Below are positions 6,495-14,600 of a stretch of 15,625 nt of DNA, one piece after another. The position numbers and the translations under genes are program-made. Numbering within the stretch: position 1 is the stretch's first letter; every line of letters begins with the position of its first letter. Location of the stretch: positions 1 to 15,625 of the forward strand of contig JABMQV010000349.1 in assembly GCA_013203065.1 (NCBI GenBank), given 5' to 3'. The notes beneath the pieces are model-generated. The model was not told where the DNA came from. It did not search any database and was given only the letters and a program-made list of their open reading frames with translations. The DNA is from Desulfobacteraceae bacterium. Its GTDB lineage: Bacteria > Desulfobacterota > DSM-4660 > Desulfatiglandales > Desulfatiglandaceae.

Positions 6495-9410
6495 ATGCCT
6501 GAAAACACAATTACCATAGACGGCCGAAAATTTGAGTTTTCACGGGATGAGACCATTCTTGAGATCGCAAAACGCAACGGGATCTTTATCCCCACCCTGT
6601 GTCACCTGAAGGGCGCGCGACCCACGGGCGCCTGCCGGATCTGCGTGGTGGAGATCGAAGGGGGCCGTGCGTTTGCGCCTGCTTGTGCAACTCCGGCAGG
6701 TCCGAACATGGTTATCCACACCAAGTCCCCTGGTGTCCTTGAAGCGCGACGTACCATCCTGGCCCTGCTTCTCCAGTCGGGTTCCCACAACTGTGCCGTC
6801 GCCACCGAATACTCGGATGAATGGACCCAGTTCCAGGAGGCCGTCCAGGACTATGATGAGACCTCCGACCTGTGCCCGGCCCACAGCGCCTGTAAATTAC
6901 AGGCCTTTGCCTATAAATATCAGGTTGACACCAGCGGGCTTGTCAGGGGCAAGCCCGAGCATCCCATGGAGACTGCCAGCGCGCTGATTGTCCGGGACAA
7001 TTCCCGGTGTATCATGTGCGGTCGGTGTGTCGACGCCTGCAATTCCATTCAGGTCAATAACGCCATCTCACACGGCTACCGCGGTGCGGAAGCCAAGATC
7101 GTCACGGGGGGTGACGGAACACTTGCCCGTTCGGATTGCGTTTTCTGCGGCGAGTGCCTGCAGGTTTGCCCCGTGGCCGCTCTGGTTGAGAAAAAGAGCC
7201 GCTACAAGATTCGCCCGTGGGAGGTTCGACATGTTCGGACAACCTGCGGTTACTGCGGGGTTGGATGTCAGGTGGACCTGCATATTAAAGACGAGACCGT
7301 CATGAAGGTTACGGGGGTTCAAGACGCGGCCCCAAACCAGGGGAGGCTCTGCATAAAGGGGCGGTTTGGGTATGATTTTGTAAAGAGCCCGGACCGGCTG
7401 ACCCGGCCGATGATCCGGAAGGAAGGTGAACTCCAGGAAGCCTCCTGGGAAGACGCCCTCGAGGTCGTTGCCGCCAAGATAGGGGAAATCTCGGAAAAAC
7501 ACGGGCCCGATGCCATGGCCGCCGTGGGATCCGCAAAATCAACCAATGAAGCGCTCTACCTCCTGCAGAAGCTTTTCCGGGCGGCCATCGGCACCAATAA
7601 TGTGGCGTCGCCCTTTGCGGCATTGGGAGTGAACCGCCCTGTCAATGAACTGGAAGGGGCGGGACGGATAATTGTCGTTGGCAGCGACATTACCCAAGAG
7701 AACCCGGTCGCGGGGACATTTATCAAACGCGCGGTTAACAACGGTGCCCAGTTGATTGTCGTGGATTCCCGTCCAACCAAAATCGGGACCTTTGCTCGCC
7801 TCAATCTCATCGTCAAAGAGGGGACCGAGGCCGTTTTTGTGAATGGCGTTATCCGCGGTCTGATCGAGCGGGGCAGGGAAGCGGCCGACGATATTCGCGA
7901 GACCGCTGAAAACTTCTCCGTCGAACAGGTGATCCGGGCCACCGGGCTGTCAGCCGAAGACCTGGTGGCCGCAGTAAAAGCGATGGATTCGGAAGAGCCA
8001 GCCATGCTTGTGTATGGCCCCAGAGTGGCCCCCTTTGCCCGGGCCTTTGTGGCCCTGCAGGAAGTCCTCGGAAACGTGGACCGGGAGTTCGGCGGGGTCA
8101 ACTACTTCGGGGATCTCAGCAACTCACAGGGCGCCTGCGACATGGGGATGCTTCCCAATTTTCTTCCCGGGTATGCGCCCGTGGAGAGCGGGGAGGCCCG
8201 AAAGCCCTTTGAGACGGCGTGGGGCCGGGAACTGAATGAACGACCCGGGTTGAGATTTTCTGAAATGATACGCAATATGTCCGGCACGGTCGAGAAGTCC
8301 GAGACCCAGATCCGCTTTCTTTACTGCGCCGGTGAGAATCTGGCGATTGCCAGCCCGGAAATGCCCAATATCAAAAAGGCGCTCGAGGAGGTGGAGTTCC
8401 TGGTGGTCCAGGACATCCTGAACACCGAAACCCTTGCCCATGCCGACGTGGTGCTGCCCGCCGGGGCGTGGTCCGAAGAGGAGGGAACCTATACCAATTG
8501 CGAGCGTCGGGTCAGTCGGGGAAGAAAAGCTGTCATCGCGCCCGGGGGGGCCCGATCCGAGACATGGATTTACACCCAGCTGGCCAATCGCCTGGGCCAG
8601 GACTGGAAGGAAACCACCAGCCAGGAGATATGGGACAACGAGATTATTGAACTGGTCCCGGAACTCAAAGGGATCAATTACGAGAGCATCGAAAAGGGTG
8701 GTGTCCAGCGGCCGTTGGGAGATCCGGCTTCAAGGGGGCTTTCAGGTTTCAGAGACGCGAAGTCCCCGCTTCATCAGCCCGGGTGGAGTTCCTTCAACTA
8801 TCACCACCGGACCCTTCTGGAACACTGTGAAGGCCTTCTGGAGTCACTGCCCAGTTCCGGCGGGATCGGTACCCAGGTTCCACCGAATTCACCGGAGGAA
8901 GTGGAAGAGAATTTCGTGGCATTGCTCAAGGAAGAAGAGGCGGTCGACCAGAAACCCCGGATCGATGAAATACTGGCTACTTACAGGAACAGGAGAGGCG
9001 GGCTTATCCCGGTGCTCCAGCAGATTCAGGGAATTCTGGGCTTCCTGCCGGTCGCCACCCAGTATTACATTGCAAACGGACTGGGGATTCCTGCCTCGGA
9101 TGTCTTCGGGGTCGTTACCTTCTATTCCTTTTTTACCATGGTCGCCAGAGGCCGACACATCGTCCGGGTTTGTCTCGGAACTGCCTGTTTTGTCAAGGGT
9201 TCGGGTCAGCTGCTGGATATTTTGGACCGGCACCTGAAGGTTGAAGTGGGCGGCACCACCGATGATCGGGAGTATTCGCTCGAGGTGGTGCGCTGTGTAG
9301 GGGCCTGCGGCCTCGCACCGGTCATGGTTGTAGATGAGGCCACGCATGGCCAGGTTGAATCTAAGGAAATCGTTGAAATCGTTGAGAGTTACAGGGGGGG
9401 GCCGGGCTAG
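6495..9410 (+). CDS. NuoG/FdhA-like protein with non-catalytic molybdopterin domain, fused to NuoE
   Basis: Large Fe-S subunit of a soluble NADH-linked complex, 971 residues. Domains seen: plant-type [2Fe-2S] (C36, C47, C50, C64); a His/Cys cluster region (H98, C100, C127, C133) with a long insert; two [4Fe-4S] (C172/C175/C178/C182 and C215/C218/C221/C225); a molybdopterin-oxidoreductase [4Fe-4S] motif (C251/C254/C258 and C286) and FdhA-like body (about 245-700); a linker; then NuoE/HydC (about 815-965) with C893/C898 and C934/C938. The FdhA body lacks the catalytic Cys/Sec-His segment: about 14 residues are missing near 369-385. The C-terminal pterin-binding domain is not recognisable either, so formate dehydrogenase activity is unlikely. 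The protein probably wires electrons between NuoE, NuoF and an acceptor. An AGAAGAGAAG ribosome site precedes the ATG. It opens the second gene block. Confidence 0.88.
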   Translation: MPENTITIDGRKFEFSRDETILEIAKRNGIFIPTLCHLKGARPTGACRICVVEIEGGRAFAPACATPAGPNMVIHTKSPGVLEARRTILALLLQSGSHNCAVATEYSDEWTQFQEAVQDYDETSDLCPAHSACKLQAFAYKYQVDTSGLVRGKPEHPMETASALIVRDNSRCIMCGRCVDACNSIQVNNAISHGYRGAEAKIVTGGDGTLARSDCVFCGECLQVCPVAALVEKKSRYKIRPWEVRHVRTTCGYCGVGCQVDLHIKDETVMKVTGVQDAAPNQGRLCIKGRFGYDFVKSPDRLTRPMIRKEGELQEASWEDALEVVAAKIGEISEKHGPDAMAAVGSAKSTNEALYLLQKLFRAAIGTNNVASPFAALGVNRPVNELEGAGRIIVVGSDITQENPVAGTFIKRAVNNGAQLIVVDSRPTKIGTFARLNLIVKEGTEAVFVNGVIRGLIERGREAADDIRETAENFSVEQVIRATGLSAEDLVAAVKAMDSEEPAMLVYGPRVAPFARAFVALQEVLGNVDREFGGVNYFGDLSNSQGACDMGMLPNFLPGYAPVESGEARKPFETAWGRELNERPGLRFSEMIRNMSGTVEKSETQIRFLYCAGENLAIASPEMPNIKKALEEVEFLVVQDILNTETLAHADVVLPAGAWSEEEGTYTNCERRVSRGRKAVIAPGGARSETWIYTQLANRLGQDWKETTSQEIWDNEIIELVPELKGINYESIEKGGVQRPLGDPASRGLSGFRDAKSPLHQPGWSSFNYHHRTLLEHCEGLLESLPSSGGIGTQVPPNSPEEVEENFVALLKEEEAVDQKPRIDEILATYRNRRGGLIPVLQQIQGILGFLPVATQYYIANGLGIPASDVFGVVTFYSFFTMVARGRHIVRVCLGTACFVKGSGQLLDILDRHLKVEVGGTTDDREYSLEVVRCVGACGLAPVMVVDEATHGQVESKEIVEIVESYRGGPG

Positions 9411-9413
9411 GGA

Positions 9414-9755
9414 ATGACTTTAGCCGAAGTAGTCAATAAACTGAGACTACATGTCAAGACGGGGAACGAGCGCCTTGATGTGGAAGTGACTCGGGGGTAC
9501 GTCAGCGATCTCATGAGCGACGTGATGGCCAATGCAAGGGAGGGTGATTTGTGGGTCACTTTGCAAATCCACCAGAATATTGTGGCCGTTGCAGTGATGA
9601 AATCATTGAGCGGGATCATTCTGGTCAATGGACGGGAACCGCAAGAGGAAACCCTTCGAAAAGCGGCTTCCGAGCAGATCCCCGTATTGGTCAGCAGCTT
9701 GCCTGCATTTGAATTGGTCGGGCAACTGCATCAACTTGGAATTTCCGGAAACTGA
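9414..9755 (+). CDS. DRTGG-domain protein of bifurcating-oxidoreductase operon
   Basis: Small 113-residue protein matching the DRTGG-type domain found beside HydABC-type electron-bifurcating hydrogenase genes in clostridia and other anaerobes. Seen: EVTRGYVSDLMSDVMANA (24-41), GDLWVTLQIHQNIVAVAVM (44-62) and GIILVNGREP (67-76), all characteristic of that subfamily; the family itself is often labelled a serine kinase, without proof. There are no catalytic residues I can name, no membrane segment and no cysteine. The ATG lies only three bases after the preceding stop, so translation is probably coupled. Function unknown; a regulatory or assembly role for the complex is inferred from repeated co-occurrence only. 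Confidence 0.8.
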   Translation: MTLAEVVNKLRLHVKTGNERLDVEVTRGYVSDLMSDVMANAREGDLWVTLQIHQNIVAVAVMKSLSGIILVNGREPQEETLRKAASEQIPVLVSSLPAFELVGQLHQLGISGN

Positions 9756-9778
9756 AATCGCCGGAATATCACCGTTCT

Positions 9779-9791
9779 AGGGGCGTTCTTG
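9779..9791 (+). promoter_or_regulatory. AGGGG ribosome site deciding a TTG start
   Basis: AGGGG at 9779-9783 lies five bases before TTG at 9789. The frame is open only back to the TGA at 9753-9755, the stop of the preceding gene in the same frame, and no ATG or GTG occurs between. TTG is therefore the only start that keeps the full N-terminal PHP motif, which begins at residue 15. Confidence 0.6.
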
Positions 9792-10583
9792 GCTGATAAG
9801 GGATCGGAAGCATTGCGAATTGTGGCAGCGGACCTCCATGTACACACCTGCCTGTCACCCTGCGCCACCCTTGACATGACGCCTATGAAGATTGTTAAGG
9901 AGGCATGTAAAAAGGGCCTGACGATCATCGCCATCACAGACCATAACAGCGCGGAGAACACCGGTTCTGTTGTGGCGGCCGCGCGCGAATCAGGGCTTTG
10001 CATCATTCCCGGTATGGAGGTAACAACCTCCGAAGAGGCCCACATTGTTGCGCTTTTCGGAGAAGTCGAAAATGCCCTCTCCCTGCAGGAACTCGTATAC
10101 CAGAAGCTCCAGGGAGGCGAAAATAATGAAGATTTTTTTGGTCTTCAGGTAGTGGCCAACGCGTCGGACGAGGTTGAGACCATCAACAAACGCCTGCTGA
10201 TCGGGGCTACAGACCTCCGTTTGGAAGAGGTGGTTGAGGAAATTCACGACCGTGGGGGGCTCGCAGTGGCAGCCCATATTGATCGACAGAGCTTCAGTGT
10301 GCTCAGTCAGTTGGGCTTCATCCCCGAAGGGATGGCATTTGATGCCGTTGAAATTTCAAAAAGTATGGCCCTGGGTGACGCCCGAACACAATTCAGCGAG
10401 TACAACTTCCCCCTTATTACTGCCTCAGACGCCCACGGCCTTGAAGAAATCGGGGCGTGCCGCACCCGTTTTCAAGTTGCCTTTCCGGACATCGCTGAAC
10501 TGGACCTGGCCCTAAAAGGCATAAGCGATCGCAAGATAATTGAAGTTGTAAGAGATGATCCTTCAATCGTCAATCACCAATAG
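9789..10583 (+). CDS. PHP-domain phosphoesterase-like protein
   Basis: Predicted metal-dependent phosphoesterase of the PHP superfamily, 264 residues. Metal-ligand motifs are seen in the expected order: DLHVHT with H17 and H19, TDHN with D51 and H52, E77 in GMEVTT, H85, AAH with H163, and SDAH with D214 and H216. A short Cys-containing loop follows the first motif (C21, C25). This protein type recurs beside HydABC-like operons, where its substrate is unknown. Translation most likely starts at a TTG. It lies 33 bases after the DRTGG gene and 14 before the ATPase gene, inside one operon. Catalytic competence is supported by the full residue set; the biological substrate cannot be told. Confidence 0.88.
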   Translation: MADKGSEALRIVAADLHVHTCLSPCATLDMTPMKIVKEACKKGLTIIAITDHNSAENTGSVVAAARESGLCIIPGMEVTTSEEAHIVALFGEVENALSLQELVYQKLQGGENNEDFFGLQVVANASDEVETINKRLLIGATDLRLEEVVEEIHDRGGLAVAAHIDRQSFSVLSQLGFIPEGMAFDAVEISKSMALGDARTQFSEYNFPLITASDAHGLEEIGACRTRFQVAFPDIAELDLALKGISDRKIIEVVRDDPSIVNHQ

Positions 10584-10597
10584 CTGATCGTAAACAC

Positions 10598-11137
10598 ATG
10601 GAGGACCTGTCACTTCACATATTGGATATCGCCGAAAACTCCACGAGTGCCGGGGCCACTCTGGTGGAAATATTTGTCAGGGAGGACACGGGGAAGAATA
10701 TAGTCGAAATAGTGGTCCGGGATAATGGAAAGGGCATGGATGAGGCCGCGGTTGAAAAGGTGCGAGATCCGTTTGTGACCTCACGAAAAACCCGACGAGT
10801 AGGTCTGGGGTTGCCCTTGCTTGAACAGGCCGCCCGGGAAGCAGGTGGGAGACTGGTGATCACGTCAGAACCTGATCGAAAAACCGAGGTTATTGCAACC
10901 TTTCAGGCCAACCATATTGACAGGAAACCCCTTGGGGACATGGGGGCAACCATGATTTCCCTTATCATCGGCAGCCCAGACATTGATTTTGTCTACGAAT
11001 CCGACCTGGACGGAGAAAACACCCGATTGGATACACGGGAAATAAGAGCCGTAATAGGCGCGGGGGCGGCAGTAAATGAGCCGGCTGTACTGCAATTGAT
11101 CAGGAACCTGTTTAGGAAGAACAGACAAAGAGATTAA
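10598..11137 (+). CDS. GHKL (histidine-kinase-type) ATP-binding protein
   Basis: A 179-residue protein built almost entirely of one HATPase_c fold. Seen: N-box E13-N14 in DIAENSTSAGA, G1 box DNGKGMD (42-48), and a G2-like VGLGLPLL (68-75). There is no dimerisation/phospho-acceptor domain, no receiver and no membrane segment, so it is not a complete sensor kinase. It resembles the anti-sigma/MutL-like ATP-binding proteins repeatedly found between hydC and hydB genes. The C-terminal part (from about 105) contains GDMGATMISLIIGSPDIDF, a stretch I associate with this operon-specific subfamily. A maturation or regulatory role is inferred from context only. Confidence 0.82.
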   Translation: MEDLSLHILDIAENSTSAGATLVEIFVREDTGKNIVEIVVRDNGKGMDEAAVEKVRDPFVTSRKTRRVGLGLPLLEQAAREAGGRLVITSEPDRKTEVIATFQANHIDRKPLGDMGATMISLIIGSPDIDFVYESDLDGENTRLDTREIRAVIGAGAAVNEPAVLQLIRNLFRKNRQRD

Positions 11138-11170
11138 AGAAATTCGTCACCTTCTATAAAGGTAAAAAAA

Positions 11171-11554
11171 ATGGCAAAGCTAAAAGTTGAGGATCTCAAG
11201 AAAATCAGGGAATCCCTAAAAGGGACCGTGAATCTGAGAGACGGCACCCATCGCGTGAAGATTACCGTGCACATGGGTACTTGTGGGATTGCGGCTGGTG
11301 CCCGTCCACTCATGAACACGTTTCTTGAAAAAATCGAGAAGTCCGGGGCCACTGATATCATCCTGACCTCCTCGGGTTGTGCTGGTCTCTGCAATCAGGA
11401 ACCAATGATCACGGTTGAGGTTGTAGATTCCGCCCCTGTTAAGTATATCAACCTTGATCCTGAAAAGGCTGATCGAGTCTACGATGAACATGTTATAAAG
11501 GGAGATCCCGTTCCCGAATACGCGCTTTCTGTTGGCAGCGAAACTACATACTAG
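11171..11554 (+). CDS. Small thioredoxin-like [2Fe-2S] ferredoxin-domain protein
   Basis: A 127-residue protein of the thioredoxin-like [2Fe-2S] fold that lies upstream of HydB/NuoF in bifurcating operons. Seen: VHMGTCGIAAGARP (33-46) with C38, and TSSGCAGLCNQEP (66-78) with C70 and C74. These are the only three cysteines, whereas the classical fold uses four ligands. Either this subfamily uses another residue as ligand or it does not carry a standard cluster. An AAAGG ribosome site (11157-11161) stands about ten bases before the ATG. It probably serves as an accessory electron-transfer or assembly protein for the neighbouring NuoF-like subunit. Confidence 0.83.
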   Translation: MAKLKVEDLKKIRESLKGTVNLRDGTHRVKITVHMGTCGIAAGARPLMNTFLEKIEKSGATDIILTSSGCAGLCNQEPMITVEVVDSAPVKYINLDPEKADRVYDEHVIKGDPVPEYALSVGSETTY

Positions 11555-11619
11555 CAAAATAATAAATAAATCCGATATCAACTCCCGAATCCTGTGAAGT
11601 TGAGGCCGAGGCCAAATCT

Positions 11620-14600
11620 ATGGAAAAAAAGTATCGCGTTCACCTTCTCATCTGCGCCGGCACCAGTTGTGTGGCCAGCGGTTCACTGGATTTGAAGGAC
11701 GCGCTTGCAAGCGAAATCGAAAAAAAAGGACTTGAAAACGAGGTTCTTTTGGCGACTACCGGGTGTAATGGTTTCTGTGCCGCAGGCCCGCTGATGATTG
11801 CCTATCCCGATGGAATATTTTATCAGAAACTCAAGGTGGAGGATGTCCCCCATTTTGTGGAAGAGTATCTGGAAAAAGGCCGAGTGGTTGAGGAGCATCT
11901 CTTTGAAAGCCCTGAGGCGGACGAGCTTATCCCAAAAATAAAGGAAATAGGGTTTTTTAGCCGTCAGATCCTGGTGGCCCTCAGAAACCGCGGCCTCATC
12001 GACCCTGACAAGATAGATGAATATATTGCCCGCGACGGATACCTTGGCGCCGCCAAGGCCCTCCTTGAAATGAAACCTGGAGAAATTGTGGAAGAGATGA
12101 AGTCTTCAGGTCTGAGAGGGCGGGGTGGAGCGGGTTTCCCCACCGGTCTTAAGTGGCAATTTTGCGCTGCCTCCGAGGGAAGCCCGAAGTACATTCTCTG
12201 TAATGCCGATGAGGGGGATCCGGGCGCCTTTATGGACAGGTCCATTCTCGAAAGCGATCCTCACGCGGTTCTCGAGGGGATGATCGTTGGGGGCAAGGCT
12301 ATCGGGTCCCAGCAGGGGTACATCTACGTCCGAGCGGAGTATCCGCTGGCAATCGAGCGGCTGAAAACCGCCATCGCCCAGGCCAAGGAATACGGCCTCT
12401 TGGGCAAGGATATTCTGGGTTCCGGTTTTGACATGGATATCGATCTCTACTATGGCGCCGGGGCCTTTGTGTGCGGGGAAGAGACGGCTCTGATGCGTTC
12501 CATCGAGGGCAAGCGGGGGATGCCCCGGCCAAGACCGCCCTTTCCGGCCCACAAAGGCCTGTGGGACAAACCGTCCGTTCTCAATAATGTGGAAACTCTC
12601 GCCAACATCCCGCAGATCATCTACCGCGGCGCAGACTGGTTCAGCAGCCTCGGGACCGAAAAAAGCACGGGGACAAAAGTGTTTGCCTTGAGCGGCCGCG
12701 TCAGAAATATCGGTCTTATCGAGGTTCCCATGGGCACCCCCCTCCGGTCGATCATCTATGACATTGGGGGAGGGATTCCCGACGGGAAAAGGTTCAAAGC
12801 CGTTCAGCTGGGGGGGCCCTCGGGAGGCTGCGTTCCCGAAGCTCTCATCGAGACCCCGGTTGACTATGAATCAATTGTCAAGACAGGGGCGATCGTCGGG
12901 TCGGGTGGTATGGTGGTGATGGACGAAACCACGTGTATGGTGGATCTTGCCAAATTTTTCCTGGGGTTTACGGCAGAGGAGTCGTGCGGTAAGTGTACCC
13001 CCTGTCGCGAGGGTACCCGGCAGCTCCTCGAAATTCTGGAAAGAATTACCCGGGGACTTGGGGAGCCGGAAGATCTGGACAGGCTCGAGAAATTGAGCAA
13101 GGTGATCCAGATGGCTTCCCTCTGCGGGCTGGGGCAGACGGCCCCCAACCCGGTGATGAGCACGTTGCGTTATTTCAGGCACGAATATGAAGCGCATATT
13201 TATGACAAACATTGCGCCACGGGTACCTGTAAACCCATCAGTTCACCGCCCTGTCAATCCACCTGCCCCACGGGTCAGGATGTAGCCACCTATGTGGCGC
13301 TTATCGGCGAAAACAAAGTTGAAAAAGCCTTTGAAATCATTCGAAAACAAAACCCCCTTCCCATGTCTCTGGGCCGTATCTGCCCTCACCCGTGTGAGAG
13401 CAGTTGCCGGCGGGGGGAGATCGATAAGCCCATCAGCATCTGCGGGCTGAAACGGTTTGCCGCGGACCGCATGCGGGCGGCCCTCTCGCGGTTCCAGCGG
13501 GTACCGACCCTTTACCCTGACGACAAGGTGGCAGTCGTGGGCTCCGGGCCGGCCGGGCTCACCGTGGCATTCGATCTGGTGCAAAAGGGCTACCCGGTGA
13601 CCATATTTGAAAAACTTCCCGTTGCCGGTGGGATGCTTCATGTGGGTATCCCGGAATACAGGCTTCCCCGCAATGTGTTGACCGACGAAATCGGGGCCAT
13701 CAGGCATCTGGGGGCGGAACTGGAACTGGGGGTGACGGTCGGAAAGGACGTGACCTTTGAAGAACTGGCCAATCGCGGTTATAAGGCCTTTTTTCTGGGT
13801 GTGGGGGCTCATAAGGGATTGAAGTTGAGAATTCCCGGCGAGGACGAACTGGAAGGGTGCGTGGACGCCACTGCGTTCCTCAGGGAAATCGGTCTGGGGG
13901 ATCGGAAGGTGCCCGGCAGAAAGGTGTGTGTTATCGGCGGGGGCAACTCGGCGATTGATGCGGCGCGAACCTCGCTCCGACTTGGCGCTGAAGAGGTCCA
14001 TATCGTTTACCGGCGGCAGCGTGAGCAGATGCCCGCAAACCCCCTCGAAATCGAAGCTGCTATTGAAGAGGGGATTCATATTGACTTCCTGACCAACCCC
14101 GTCCGCCTTATGGGGGAAGGGGGGAAGGTGGTCGGAATGGAGTGCATACTGAATGAGCTGGGAGAGCCCGACGCCGGCGGGCGTCGGCGGCCGGTCCCGA
14201 TAAAGGGATCGGAGTTTGTCATTGAATGCGACGTCATCATTCCGGCTATCAGCCAGGAGCCGGACCTCTCTTTTCTTCCCGGAGACCATAAATTCTTGAT
14301 TAGCCGCTGGAACTCTTTCACGGTAAACGAGAAGACCCTTGAGACCAACATCCCCGGTTTCTTTGCCGGTGGTGACGCCGTCACCGGACCGGCCACTGTG
14401 GTAGCGGCGATCGGGGCCGGACACAGAGCCGCCGTCTCGATCGATTGCTATCTCAAAGGACGAGAATACGAAGGTTACTGGTACCCAAAACCACAGTTGA
14501 AGGTAGACCGCCTTGAACTTACCGATGAGGACGATAAGCTTGTCCGGCCGGAATTGAAAGAACTCCCTGTAAACGAGCGAGTGAACAGTTTCGAAGAAGT

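Noticed and set aside
6495..9410. NAD-dependent formate dehydrogenase or selenoprotein FdhA
   Set aside because: No in-frame TGA, no Cys/Sec-His catalytic segment, and no C-terminal pterin-binding domain; similarity alone is not enough.
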